Shown here: one piece after another, positions 35,024 through 45,300 of the stretch
Position numbering within the stretch: position 1 is the stretch's first letter
How the letters are laid out: each line of letters begins with the position of its first letter
NCBI GenBank assembly: GCA_964384025.1
Contig: CAYLJJ010000020.1
Span: 1 to 64,000, forward strand
Origin: CAYLJJ01 sp964384025
GTDB taxonomy: Bacteria; Myxococcota_A; Bradymonadia; UBA7976; UBA1532
Length of the DNA: 64,000 nucleotides
Reading direction: 5' to 3'
Translations under genes and position numbers: made by a program
The notes under the pieces: generated by a model
What the model saw: only the letters and a program-made list of their open reading frames with translations
What the model was told of the DNA's origin: nothing
The model's database searches: none

Positions 35024-36025
35024 CTATGGGACCTCAGGGCTCCCTGCATTGATCCAAGCTTCGACCTCCACGATCACATTCTCTGGGAGCGCTGGTCCCC
35101 CTCGGGGCATCAAGCTGCGTCCTCCACGAGCCCTTAGACGATCGATCAACAGACTCTCGGCAGAGACTCCTCCACCTCTCAGATCTCCTGAGCGTCCAGC
35201 GCTGAGGAAGCTCGCATAGCTCCTCAGGTCCAGATCACCACGCCCTCCCTCACCATGACAGCGAGTACAACTCTGAGCGAAAAGTGGACCAGCAAAAGTT
35301 TCCCAACTCGGATTGGAAACAGCATCTAGAATAACTTCAGCATCTATAATAACTTCAGTGTCTAATGTAGGCTCAACATCTATAATACCTTCAGCATCGA
35401 CTATAGGTTCAGCATCGAATATGGGCCGGAAATCCATAAAAGGCTCGATATCTACGGCAGTTTCAATATCTATGCTGGGCTCGACATCCATGACAATCGT
35501 TAGATCCCCTAAACTTGAATCTACGAGAGCTGAATCCAATCCCATGTCCATAGGAAGTTGTTCAGCGCTTCGAGGTGCTCCAGCTTGGAGCCAAGCTCTT
35601 AGAAGCGCCTGCTCTTCAGGGGGAATGGCTCCGGTTGGAGGCATATCTTCATCGATGAGAACACGCTCTTCAATCAAATCTAAATTTTCGACGAAGGCTT
35701 CATAACTCATCAAGCTGGGCAGACCTGCACGAGGGGGACTCCCATGACAACGACCACAGCGCAGCTCAACCAAAGCTCGAATCTCATCTTCCCAGTTGAT
35801 GAGATGAGGGAGTCCAGCATCCACCGCCAGATCTTCAGGTAGGCTCAGATCCTCAGCGCTCTCTAGATCTGTAAGCGGCGCTATATCTTGGACAGCATCT
35901 CTCTGTATTGCCACATCAGCAACCTCTCCAATGTCAGCGCCGTGTTGAACTCCCTGATCTTCAGCACCCTCGCTGGGGTCATCACAAGCCAACAGGCCCA
36001 AGCAAAAAATCCAGATCAGCCGCAT
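35024..36025 (-). CDS. Di-haem c-type cytochrome-like lipoprotein with hexapeptide spacer
   Basis: 333 residues. Lipobox LLAC (Cys14), an acidic linker, then two haem-binding modules of the planctomycete-type cytochrome c family: CGRCH at residues 90-94 (followed by MPPTGAIPPEEQALLRAWLQAGAP) and CTRCH at 253-257 (followed by SLMPRGGPALPENVIVEVEAWINAG). Each has a downstream Met-Pro that could ligate the haem. Between them lies a spacer of about ten hexapeptides of the form PxxDxE (residues 177-236). The product would be an outer-surface or periplasmic electron carrier. There is no redox enzyme gene next to it. Confidence 0.85.
   Translation of the reverse strand: MRLIWIFCLGLLACDDPSEGAEDQGVQHGADIGEVADVAIQRDAVQDIAPLTDLESAEDLSLPEDLAVDAGLPHLINWEDEIRALVELRCGRCHGSPPRAGLPSLMSYEAFVENLDLIEERVLIDEDMPPTGAIPPEEQALLRAWLQAGAPRSAEQLPMDMGLDSALVDSSLGDLTIVMDVEPSIDIETAVDIEPFMDFRPIFDAEPIVDAEGIIDVEPTLDTEVIIDAEVILDAVSNPSWETFAGPLFAQSCTRCHGEGGRGDLDLRSYASFLSAGRSGDLRGGGVSAESLLIDRLRARGGRSLMPRGGPALPENVIVEVEAWINAGSPEVP
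35318..35497 (-). repeat. Degenerate 18-bp repeats (about 10) between the two haem modules
   Basis: Encodes PSIDIE TAVDIE PFMDFR PIFDAE PIVDAE and similar hexapeptides. The stretch is visibly more AT-rich than the rest of the gene. Confidence 0.85.
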
Positions 36026-36039
36026 ATCCTATCCTTTTA

Positions 36040-36530
36040 GTCAGGTTTTCGACCGAGAGGGTCCTCGAAGAGAAGGGATCAAGTCAAAGACTAGAAGCGC
36101 TCTATCTCTCCAGGATCTGCATTCGCTCACCTTTACACAGGGCACGCTCTTCGCTCTCCAAGCGCGTGATCCCAACTTCAACCGCCGCTTTGATGCGGCT
36201 CCCTTCTTTAAATCCAAAGACCCCCAAGCTCTCCAAAACATCTTGGCGGAGGCGATCACGTTCACGGGCTATAGCTGAGATGTGGTAGATGGCGCCCTCG
36301 AGGGAGCCTTTGAGGTGCTGAACTCCCATACTTCTGATTTTTAGTGGACTGCTGATGAAACCGCGCATCCAAAAACTAGAACATCGGGTCATAATCTCGC
36401 GGTGAAGCCTCAGAGGTTAAAGCTCAGACTTAAAGAGCGTTGGACTCATCACCGAGAGGAGCTTCAGTTCAAAGGGGAGCGCTTCTTCGTCCATCCTGGG
36501 CCCCGTTTACGTTTGGCTCTCACAGCTTAA
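36040..36530 (+). pseudogene. Decayed gene with two in-frame stops, upstream of the porin
   Basis: One plus-strand frame reads as protein with normal codon choice across about 490 bases but is broken by TGA (36276-36278) and TAG (36342-36344) before ending at TAA (36528-36530). Segments include LQDLHSLTFTQGTLFALQAR, DPNFNRRFDAAPFFKSKDPQ, then VVDGALEGAFEVLNSHTSDF, and finally QFKGERFFVHPGPRLRLALT. The 5' end merges into the start of the divergent cytochrome gene and has no start codon. Family not recognised. A minus-strand frame across 36102-36392 is also open but its codon pattern is poorer. Confidence 0.5.
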
Positions 36531-36591
36531 TTGGGCCATATCTCACAGGCCTTTAAAGTTGATAGATCGCCACGCTGGCCTTGGATGGATT

Positions 36592-36598
36592 GGAGGAG
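36592..36598 (+). promoter_or_regulatory. Ribosome site deciding the porin GTG start
   Basis: GGAGGAG four bases before GTG 36603. The earlier in-frame TTG (36531) and ATG (36585) have no such site, and the ATG would place it inside the gene. Confidence 0.65.
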
Positions 36599-36602
36599 AT
36601 GC

Positions 36603-37955
36603 GTGAGGTGCCTGGGAATCGTGCTGCTCTTTGGGGGGCTGAGCTGGGCTGGGGAGCTTGAGGATAACTTTATCTTCGGCTCCTATGGCCGGATCGGGAT
36701 CGCCTCTGATGCTGAAGGTAGGAAGGGGCGCTCCAGTCAGATCGTCCCCTTCGGCCCCAGGCTGACTCAGGGGAACTATCTAGAGTTGGATTTGGGCTAC
36801 TGGACCTATCGAGGCGTTGACGCCCAGGTTCGTACTCTGATCACCACCGCCTATGGGGATGCTCTTTTTCATGAGAGCGGTGAGTGGCAGAGCGCTTATG
36901 CGGTGCGTCAAGCCTTTGTTGAGGCTGAGAAGCTCTTTGGGACAGGGGCCTTTCTCTGGTTTGGGAGTCGTATGTATCGAGGGGATGATGTTTATCTCCT
37001 CGACTTCTGGCCCATGGATGAGCAGAACACCGTGGGAGGGGCTGTAGGCTGGCGCGTGAAAGACGCTGATCTTTGCCTGCATATGGGCCTTAATCGCCTG
37101 GAGGATCGCTTTCAATTTCAGACCATCACCGCTCCGGGCATTCGTGGCTTTGGTGAGGAGGTGATCTATCTGGATCGGCAACGCTTCATCTCCTCTCTGC
37201 TCCTTGAGAAGCGCTTTGGTGGCCGCCGGAGAGCGCTGGGGATGAAGCTTAAGCTCTACGGAGAGCTGCACAGTCTGCCCTCAGGGCGGGAGAGCCTCTC
37301 AGATTCTATCGAGGAGGAGTGGCCTCATCCTGATGATCGGGGCTGGCTTTTGGGCGCTCAGCTGGGGCTCTGGAACTTCGCCCGCAATAGTCACCTGAAC
37401 CTCTGGCTGCGCTATGCTTCAGGGCTGGCGGTCTATGATGAGTTGGCGATCCCTACAAGCCTCAACCTGGATCGCCGCGCGGTAGACAACAGTGAGCTGC
37501 GGATCGCCTTCTCCTCTAACTGGGAGACAGCACGATTTGGGCTGTTGGCGGGGGGCTACTTACGAATCTTTGAGGATGGAGATGGAGAGGAGGAAGATTT
37601 TGAGGATCGTCAAGAGGGGGCCATCGCTCTTCGGCCTCAGCTCTTCTGGGGTAAATTAACCCCGGCGCTAGAGGCTTCCCTACAGTTCAGCCGCCCCAAC
37701 GGTCTCAACCCAGATACTCTTAAGCAGGAGACCGCTCAGGTCGTTCAGTTGGGCTTTATCCCCGCCATCACCTTCAGCGACAGACCTGGGAGCTATAGCC
37801 GCCCCCAGGTTCGCCTGATCTACAGCGTCTCCTGGCTCAATCAAGCTGCCCTGGACCTCTACCCTGCGGAGGGAGATTTCCGACGCCGTGAAGGAACTGT
37901 GCATTATATCGGCGCTCAGACCGAGTGGTGGTTTGGCCGTGGAGGAGGCTACTGA
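36603..37955 (+). CDS. LamB-like outer-membrane sugar porin
   Basis: 450 residues from the GTG at 36603, giving a short signal peptide (RCLGIVLLFGGLSWA). The mature protein is a chain of amphipathic beta strands beginning FIFGSYGRIGIASDAEG, which resembles the start of maltoporins (FxGYxRxGxxxxG), with MYRGDDVYLLDFW matching the maltoporin KRFYQRHDVHIxDFY region. It ends in WWFGRGGGY rather than a final Phe. It overlaps the following amylase gene by one base (TGATG), so it heads a maltodextrin operon and probably admits linear glucans through the outer membrane. Confidence 0.85.
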   Translation: MRCLGIVLLFGGLSWAGELEDNFIFGSYGRIGIASDAEGRKGRSSQIVPFGPRLTQGNYLELDLGYWTYRGVDAQVRTLITTAYGDALFHESGEWQSAYAVRQAFVEAEKLFGTGAFLWFGSRMYRGDDVYLLDFWPMDEQNTVGGAVGWRVKDADLCLHMGLNRLEDRFQFQTITAPGIRGFGEEVIYLDRQRFISSLLLEKRFGGRRRALGMKLKLYGELHSLPSGRESLSDSIEEEWPHPDDRGWLLGAQLGLWNFARNSHLNLWLRYASGLAVYDELAIPTSLNLDRRAVDNSELRIAFSSNWETARFGLLAGGYLRIFEDGDGEEEDFEDRQEGAIALRPQLFWGKLTPALEASLQFSRPNGLNPDTLKQETAQVVQLGFIPAITFSDRPGSYSRPQVRLIYSVSWLNQAALDLYPAEGDFRRREGTVHYIGAQTEWWFGRGGGY

Positions 37956-39895
37956 TGACGCGCCTATCGCTTCTGCTCATTTTGAGCCTCACGGGCTGTA
38001 TCACGGTTGATCCTGAGATGGCGATCAGCAGCAATGTCTTGGATTGGCGAGATGAGGTGATCTATCAGATCATGATCGATCGCTTTGAAGATGGCGACAC
38101 CAATAACAACTGGAATGTTGATTACCGCAAAGAAGCTTCCTACCACGGTGGAGACTGGCAGGGCCTCATCAACCGCCTGGACTATATCGAGGAGTTGGGG
38201 GTCACAGCCCTCTGGATCAGCCCGGTGGTGCAGAATGTAGAGAATGACGCCGGTTTCGCCAGCTATCATGGCTATTGGACCCAAGACTTTCTCAAAGTCA
38301 ACCAACACTTCGGAGATCTAAGCAAGCTTCGTGATCTGGTCAACCAGTGTCATGATCGCGGCATCAAGGTGGTTCTCGATATCGTTACCAACCATGTGGG
38401 CCAGCTCTTCTACTACGACATCAACCGCAATGGTGTCCCCGACATCGTCTTCTTTGGCGGGGGTGGTGGCGGCCCTGGCAGCCGTACCCAGGATGAGCCC
38501 AGCCGCCTACGACGCTCCTCAGAGTGGGATCCAGAGTATGATCTCCGAGGGGTGCAGGGCTTCACCTCTCTGGGCGAGAATGGCCTCGCGCCCATCGTCT
38601 GGATGGAGCAGCCCGAGATCAACCGCCTGCCCCCTCGTCCCGTCGAGTTTCAAAATGAGGCTTGGTTTAACCGCCGAGGGCGGGTCACGGTCTGGGAGGA
38701 TAACGGACAGTATTACTACGATGAGTGTATTCAGGGGGGCGGGGAGCCTGGCGCCTGTAACGAGTATCGCTTCTATCGTGTAAGAGAGCAGGAGATTCGA
38801 GGAGACTTCCCTGGAGGGCTTAAGGATCTCGACACCAGCCGAGAGGATGTAACCGCAGCGCTCATCCGAGTCTTTCAGTATTGGATCGAGGCTGCTGACT
38901 TCGACGCTTTTCGTATCGACACGCTCAAGCATCAGGAGCATGAGTTCTTTGATAAGTTTGCTCCCGCTATGCGAAAACATGCTCAGGACCTTGGCAAAAA
39001 GAACTTCTTTATGTTTGGGGAAGCCTTCGACGCTGATGATGCTCTCTTGGGGAGCTATACCCATGGCGAGGGGGTGGACTCGCTCTTCTACTTCTCAGCC
39101 AAATATTGGATCTTCGACGGCATCTTTGGTCAGGAGGGAGCCACCAAGGGGGCTCAGGAGATCTTTGAGAATCGCAACGCCGATCTGAATCTCTGCTTTG
39201 ATGGCGTTCACCTGAGGTATGACCTGCAAAACTGTGAGCCTGGGGGTATCCGCACGCTTCCCCGCTACAACGATAAAGCTAAAGCGATGGGTCCCACTGA
39301 CGAGGAGGGCAATGGCCTCAACAGTCAGCAGCTCTTGGTGAACTTCATCGACAACCATGATGTACCCCGCTTCCTCTCTCTCTATCCCTCCCCAGACAAA
39401 CTTAGGAACGCCCTGAGCTATCTCTTAACCACAGATGGGATCCCCTGTATCTACTATGGCACCGAACAGGACTTTAACGGTGGCCCTGATCCCTCAAACC
39501 GAGAGGATATGTGGAACTCCGGCTTTGACACCACCGGCCCTACCTTCCGCCATATGCAGAGGCTCATTCAATTACGTAAGCAGTACGCTCCTTTGCGCCG
39601 GGGGGAGATGCGCTTTCTCTGGACCTCAGACCACACAGGGGAGGAGCCTGACGCGGGGCTGATGGCTTTTGAGCGCAGCTATAAGGGAGAGACGGTCTTG
39701 GTGATGATCAACGTCAAGGGCGATAGAGCTGCTCAGAGCGCCTTTGAGGGAGAGCTGATGCAGACCAGCTTTCCCCCCAACACCATCCTGGCCGATCTCC
39801 TTAATGAGGGGACCACTCAGACCGTCGACGCTCAGGGCCGCTTAAATGTCGCCGTGCCTCCCCATAACGCGCGGATCTTCGCGATCAAGCGCTGA
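37955..39895 (+). CDS. Alpha-amylase family (GH13) lipoprotein
   Basis: 646 residues from ATG 37955 (GGAGGAGG upstream at 37941). Lipobox LSLTGC (Cys15). The GH13 barrel starts at EVIYQIMIDRFEDGD and has region I DIVTNHVG, region II FDAFRIDTLKH (nucleophile Asp), region III FMFGEAFD (acid/base Glu) and region IV FIDNHDVPRF. A glycine-rich insert (GGGGGPGSR) lies after region I. A C-terminal beta domain completes it. Lipid anchoring implies glucan cleavage at the cell surface or periplasm, next to the porin encoded immediately before. Product specificity is not clear. Confidence 0.93.
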   Translation: MTRLSLLLILSLTGCITVDPEMAISSNVLDWRDEVIYQIMIDRFEDGDTNNNWNVDYRKEASYHGGDWQGLINRLDYIEELGVTALWISPVVQNVENDAGFASYHGYWTQDFLKVNQHFGDLSKLRDLVNQCHDRGIKVVLDIVTNHVGQLFYYDINRNGVPDIVFFGGGGGGPGSRTQDEPSRLRRSSEWDPEYDLRGVQGFTSLGENGLAPIVWMEQPEINRLPPRPVEFQNEAWFNRRGRVTVWEDNGQYYYDECIQGGGEPGACNEYRFYRVREQEIRGDFPGGLKDLDTSREDVTAALIRVFQYWIEAADFDAFRIDTLKHQEHEFFDKFAPAMRKHAQDLGKKNFFMFGEAFDADDALLGSYTHGEGVDSLFYFSAKYWIFDGIFGQEGATKGAQEIFENRNADLNLCFDGVHLRYDLQNCEPGGIRTLPRYNDKAKAMGPTDEEGNGLNSQQLLVNFIDNHDVPRFLSLYPSPDKLRNALSYLLTTDGIPCIYYGTEQDFNGGPDPSNREDMWNSGFDTTGPTFRHMQRLIQLRKQYAPLRRGEMRFLWTSDHTGEEPDAGLMAFERSYKGETVLVMINVKGDRAAQSAFEGELMQTSFPPNTILADLLNEGTTQTVDAQGRLNVAVPPHNARIFAIKR

Positions 39896-39904
39896 GAGTG
39901 CCCC

Positions 39905-42016
39905 TTGCGCTCCCTCTTCGCCCTCCTGCCTCTGCTCCTTGCCTGCGCTGAGAAGCCTCAAGGTCCCCCCAACCTCCATCGAAGCTGCCATCTTTCTCTA
40001 AATGTTGAGTTGGAAGGGGTCCCTCTCTCGGTGGGGATCTCTGGCGATTTTAACGGCTTCCAAGCGGATCGAAGCCCGATGGAGGCGCAGGGAGAGGGGC
40101 GCTGGTCCTTAGAGCTGGAGTTAGCCCCTGGGCGAGTGCTCTATCGCATTGAGGTGGATGGTCGCCCGCTCCTTGATCCTGAGAATCCGGTCAGCGCTCA
40201 ACATGAAGGTGAGCCCTACTCCTTGAGCATCATCGAGCCCTGTGAGGGTCCCCGTTTTCGCTTCCTGGAGCGCCAAGGGAGCCGCTTGGTGCTTCAGATG
40301 GAGAGGGTGGAGGACAGCCCCCTAGAGAAGGAGAGTGTCAAGGCTGAGGCTCTGAAGATCTCGCTCCCAACAGAGGTTGAGCATGATCATATCTGGATCG
40401 ATCTCAGCCCGCTCCCTCCAGGCAAGCATCGGCTGAACCTCAGCGCCCGAGATAAGGCGGGGCGGGAAAGCTTGCCCTTTGAAGCCCCTTTCTGGACCGA
40501 GCCCTTCTCCTGGAGGGATGCGATCATCTACGAGGTGATGCTGGATCGCTTCGCTGGAGATGCTCCCTTTACTCCCGCTGATCGCCTCAAACCCTCAGGG
40601 GTTCGTCTGGGGGGCACGCTGCGGGGTTTACAGGCTCAGTTGGAGGCGGGCTACTTTGAACATCTGGGAGTCAATGTCCTCTGGATCTCCCCGCTCAATG
40701 AGAACCCAGAGGGCCTCTGGCAGGGGGTTGAGGGGGGATCGGCGCGCTATGAGAGCTATCACGCCTACTGGCCTAAGGCTCCTCGCTCTCCAGATCCCCG
40801 CTTTGGGAGCGAGGCTGAGATCGAGGCTCTTGTTGAAGCTGCCCATGCTCGAGGGATCCGTGTCTTGATGGATGTGGTCCTCAACCATGTACATTTAGAG
40901 CACCCCTATTTCAGGGAACATCCGAGCTGGTTTGGGGAGGAATATTGTCAATGCGGCGGCGTTCAATGTCCCTGGTTTAGCCATATCGAGGTCTGTTGGT
41001 TCACTGACTATCTACCCGACGTACGCTGGGCAGAGGTTGAGACTTTGGAAGCCCAGGTAGAGGATGCCCTCTGGTGGATTCGCCGCTTTAACCTCGATGG
41101 TCTACGGGTAGACGCGGTGCCGATGATGCCTCGCTTTGTCACCCGCTATCTAAGCTTTCGCCTGCATCGAGAGTTTGAGGGCCTTGGTGAGAGGCATCTG
41201 CTCCTGGGAGAGACCTTTACAGGCCCTGAAGAATATGCGCTCATCCGTTGGTATCTCGGCCCTAATGGCCTGGATGGACAGTTTGACTTCCCTCTCATGT
41301 GGGCCACTCGCGCTGCCTTCGCTTGGGAGAGCGCGCCCCTCTGGGAGCTGGCCGATGCCCTCAAGGAGAGCCAGGAGGCTTGGGAGGGCAGCGGGGCGGT
41401 GATGGGGCTCTTTGTAGGCAACCATGACGTAAGCCGCTTCCTCAGCGAGGCTGCAGAGCAGCTGGATGGCACGCGTGAGCAAGCTTGGAGAGAGCGAGTG
41501 GGCCTCCCTGATGGCCAGCTCCCTTATGATCGGCTTCTCCTGGCTCACGCCTTCCTCCTGGGTCTCGCTGGAGCCCCGACGCTCTGGCAAGGGGATGAGT
41601 TTGGAATGCCTGGTGCCAATGATCCTGACAATCGTCGCCCGATGCGCTTTGATGGAGAGCTTGATCCTCGCGAAGCTCAGCTCTTGGAGCAGGTCGCACG
41701 CCTGGGGCGTCTACGGCGCTGCCTGCCTGCGCTCCGGCGGGGCGCTCATCGTCCCCTGAGGGCTGAGGCAGAGCGCCTCATCTATCTTCGAGATCTAGAT
41801 GATGGTCAGCCCGCGATCATCATGCTACAGCGCGATATCGAGGGTCCTGCTCAGATCCGCCTGCCCCCTGACCTCAAATTGAAGGCCCCTGCGCTCGTCG
41901 AGATCTTGAGCGGAGAGCAGCTCCTCTTGAGCGCGGATGGCTTTCAGGTCGATGTGCCCGCGCATCGCCCCGCTTTTTTGATCCCCGCCGACTCTCCCTG
42001 TTTGGAGGCTCCATGA
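39905..42016 (+). CDS. GH13 lipoprotein with N-terminal glycogen-binding-like domain
   Basis: 703 residues, TTG start at 39905 nine bases after the previous stop. Lipobox LLLAC. Residues about 25-100 resemble a CBM48/isoamylase-type N domain (GISGDFNGF, LYRIEVDGRPLLDPEN). Another beta domain follows, then the GH13 barrel from IYEVMLDRFAGD: region I DVVLNHVH, region II DGLRVDAVPMM, region III LLGETFTG and region IV FVGNHDVSRF. The order resembles maltogenic amylase or cyclomaltodextrinase-type enzymes that have an N-terminal domain. It is the third gene of the operon and overlaps the next lipoprotein by four bases (ATGA). Confidence 0.92.
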   Translation: MRSLFALLPLLLACAEKPQGPPNLHRSCHLSLNVELEGVPLSVGISGDFNGFQADRSPMEAQGEGRWSLELELAPGRVLYRIEVDGRPLLDPENPVSAQHEGEPYSLSIIEPCEGPRFRFLERQGSRLVLQMERVEDSPLEKESVKAEALKISLPTEVEHDHIWIDLSPLPPGKHRLNLSARDKAGRESLPFEAPFWTEPFSWRDAIIYEVMLDRFAGDAPFTPADRLKPSGVRLGGTLRGLQAQLEAGYFEHLGVNVLWISPLNENPEGLWQGVEGGSARYESYHAYWPKAPRSPDPRFGSEAEIEALVEAAHARGIRVLMDVVLNHVHLEHPYFREHPSWFGEEYCQCGGVQCPWFSHIEVCWFTDYLPDVRWAEVETLEAQVEDALWWIRRFNLDGLRVDAVPMMPRFVTRYLSFRLHREFEGLGERHLLLGETFTGPEEYALIRWYLGPNGLDGQFDFPLMWATRAAFAWESAPLWELADALKESQEAWEGSGAVMGLFVGNHDVSRFLSEAAEQLDGTREQAWRERVGLPDGQLPYDRLLLAHAFLLGLAGAPTLWQGDEFGMPGANDPDNRRPMRFDGELDPREAQLLEQVARLGRLRRCLPALRRGAHRPLRAEAERLIYLRDLDDGQPAIIMLQRDIEGPAQIRLPPDLKLKAPALVEILSGEQLLLSADGFQVDVPAHRPAFLIPADSPCLEAP

Positions 42017-42261
42017 GCTTGTTCATCAGCGCCCTATTTGCCCTATTTGCCTTAAGCGCCTGTTTAGAGGAGGTGGAGGATCCTCGCCCCAAACCTAAGC
42101 CGGAGCTGGACGCAGGAGAGTTTGATCCAGGTCGCAAACCTCCCACCGGCGGCGGCTATGGTTCAGGCTCCGGTTCTGGTGCGGGCAGCGGCTCTGGTTC
42201 CGGCTCTGGGAGCCTTAAGCTCTTCAAGGGGGATACAGGTGTAGATGGCTGGCGGGTTTAG
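42013..42261 (+). CDS. Small Gly/Ser-repeat lipoprotein
   Basis: 82 residues. Lipobox ALSAC (Cys17), an acidic and Pro/Lys-rich stretch (EEVEDPRPKPKPELDAGE), then a run of GS dipeptides (GSGSGSGAGSGSGSGS) and a short tail. The start overlaps the amylase stop (ATGA), tying it to the maltodextrin operon. The low-complexity composition suggests a flexible tether or spacer; no enzymatic part is visible. Confidence 0.7.
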   Translation: MSLFISALFALFALSACLEEVEDPRPKPKPELDAGEFDPGRKPPTGGGYGSGSGSGAGSGSGSGSGSLKLFKGDTGVDGWRV

Positions 42262-42363
42262 GCGCTCTCAGAGCTGAAGGCCTGGGAAGGCTCTGATGGA
42301 GCGATGGCCACTTTTGAAGATCGGATGCTCTTCGCCAAGCTGATATTATCTCAAATTTTTCTC

Positions 42364-45300
42364 TTAACGACTCTTCAGGTTGAGCTTTTTTCCTGCGGGG
42401 GCTTTAAGCGCTGGAATGGGCGCGGCGCTGATCTTCTTCTTGAGCAGCCTGATGGCAGTGTCCAGTTGAAGATCTCCGCCCTTAAAGGTGGCGTGGGGCA
42501 GATTATCCACATGGATATCAGGGGTGATCCCCTCCCCTTCGATGATCCACTTTCCCTCGGGGCCGAACATGCCAAACTCAGCTGCGGTGACGATGCCCTT
42601 ATCCACTAAGCGGTTGGAAGAGCTGAGCCAGATCCCACCACCCCAGGTGCGGATCCCCAAGATCGGTCCCAACTTAAGGCGACGAGCCGCCTCTAAGATC
42701 GCCTCACCATCAGAGGCAGTCCGACCATCACAGAGGAAGATCAGATAGCCCCGAAAAGCGAACTGCATATTGGTGATGCTGGGTTCAGTAACGCGCTCAC
42801 TCCAAGCCCCCCAAGCTCTCCGCAGCAGCTTCTCAATGATCCAACTATCGATGTTGCCGCCTCGGTTGTGACGCAGGTCGATGATCAGCCCAGGTCGCTT
42901 GAAGACCGGGTAGAAGCCTCGCGCCCAAGCCGCGATATCCTTAGCCCCCATCGCCCGCAGGTGCAGGTAGCCGATCTCTCCTCCACCCTGCTCCTCTACC
43001 CGTAAGCGTCGACTGTACTCCCATTCGTGGTAACGCAGCTCCTTCTCCTGCTTGGCGCTGATCGCCTTGACGATCAGATCTCGGGCAGGCCCACCCGCCT
43101 TGGGCTTCACCCGCAGCAACACCTGTTTCCCCGCTTGCCCACGCAAAAGCGCGCCCAGATGGAGGTTCTGTTCGATCCCACGACCGTTGACGCTGAGGAT
43201 CAGATCCCCCTCCTCAAGCTGAAGATCTGGCGCAGCCAAAGGAGCACAGCGTTCTGGCTCATCTGGATCGGAGCGATAGATATGCTCTATTCGCCAACCT
43301 CCTGCTTGAACCTCTCGCTCTATCCGAGCGCCTAAACTTCCGGTCTTGATCTCATCGTGGCCCTTGGGATGATCCCCGCCATAGACAAAGATATGAAGGG
43401 CGGCCAGCTCACTGCTCATCTGCGCCATGAGATCGGAGAGCTCAGCTCGACTGCGTACCCGAGAGACCAGCGGGAGGTAACGCTCCAGCATCCCTGGCCA
43501 ATCCACCCCATGCATCCCAGGATCATAGAAATAGTCACGCTCCAGCCGCCAGGACTCGATAAACATCTGACGCCACTCCTCTCGTGGCTGAACAGAGAGT
43601 CTCCAGTCCTTTAGCTGGATCTGGTTCTTGCTCTTCAGCTTGATCTTCTCAGCTTTGGCATCCACGACATGAATAGCCTTCTTGAGCCTGATCATCAGAC
43701 TCCTTCCATCAGCGGAGAGCTGAAAAGAGTGGATCTTCTCAGCGACGGTGACCACCTTGGGCTTGGCGCTGTAGCCCACTTTAAAAGCCTTGAGGCTCTT
43801 GTTCCCGCTGCCCAACTCCTCCTCAACCCAAAAGAGGAGTTCTCCATTGCTTGTCAACTCACTGAAGTTCCCAGGGGGAACGGGGACCTCATAGAGCCGC
43901 GCTGAGAGTCCATCAGCTTTGATCTGGAGCTTCCTACTCTTCCCCTTTTTCTTGCTGTTCTTCTCCTTGTTATCGCTTTCCTCTCGCTTGAGCTGAAGCT
44001 CGTTGGGGGGAGCAAAAGGAGAGCGCAGCCCTTCCTGGAGCGCCAACATATAGATTTTGCTGCGCTTGTCGAAGAGAGGCTCTGGCTGATATCGTCCCCA
44101 GGGGCTCTTGATCAAGGATTTAAGGTGCCGCTCTGAGATCAGATAGAGCCACTTGCCATCTTTGGAGAAGCGAGGGCTAAAGCTGTTATAGCGATCTGTG
44201 GTCGCGGTTAATCGAGAGCCTCTCTGCACATCGTAGAGATAGATCTGCTCATTGAGGTTCTCCGCCTCAGTGGAGTATGCCAACCAGCGACTGTCAGCTG
44301 ACCATGTGAGCCCCTGAAAACGGCCAAACTTCCCGCGTTGGATCCGCTTATCTTGATCGCGCTTGAGATCATAAATCCAAAGCTGATTGTCTTTGTCGTG
44401 ATGAGCGATCAGCCGCCCGTTGGGAGAGGGGAGCCCCTCCCAACGAAGGACCTTGGCCTCTTGGCTGAGCTGAACAGGTTGGCCAACGCCATTTGCAGGC
44501 AGGGTCCAAAGCTCCACCTCCCCCGAAGCGTCAGAGAGGCTCAGGACCCGCTTCCCGTCCGGCATAAAGCGTCCTTCTCGATGACGCACTCCCTGCGCCT
44601 GACTGATCTCCAAGAAACGCCCCTCTTTTCGAGGAGCGACAAAGAGCCGCCCTCGGGCGGTGAGCAGCAGCCGCTCTCCATCTGGGGCAAGATCCACAGC
44701 ACTGAGATACTTCATCGGCTTCTTGATCCAGTGCTCTCGGCTCTGATCGAAGTCGGAGAGCAAGCGGATCGGGATCTCTTGATCTTTGCCTGTCAGCAGG
44801 TCGAGGTGTCGCAGATCAGCGCCCAACTGATAGACAATCTGCCCCTCTGAGAGCGTCGGTCCCAATAGATCCCAGCCGTGATGGTGGCTGTGCTGCTGAA
44901 GATCAGCTCCTTGAGGATCCATAGACCAGATGTTCATAGTCCCATCCCGATCAGAGGCAAAGTAGATCCGCCCTCGCCAGCACATCGGCTCTCGGCTGCT
45001 GCCCTTATAATCCGCCGTGAGGGGGATCGCCTCCTCTTCCCCAGGGGCGAAGCTCCAGAGCTGCTGAACAGTGCCTCCCTGATAGCGTTTGGTGTGGCTG
45101 CCTTGGAAGCGGTAGCGGTTAAAGAAGAGACGACCGTCGAGATAACAACCATCATCAGCTTGAGCCAGTGGCAGGCGCTGGGAGCTGCCAGAGCTGATAT
45201 CCAGCTCCAGGAGCTGCATATCGGGGAGCCCAGAGAGGGCATCGGTGGTGTAGATAAGCTGACCTGTGGGGCTCCAGCCCACCGCTCGCTGCCGCTTGCT

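Noticed and set aside
36276..36278. In-frame TGA as a possible selenocysteine codon
   Set aside because: No downstream hairpin was evident, a TAG follows in the same frame and the family is unknown; decay is simpler.
36102..36392. 96-codon minus-strand frame
   Set aside because: The plus-strand frame in the same place shows the more natural codon and residue pattern, so the minus frame is treated as its shadow.
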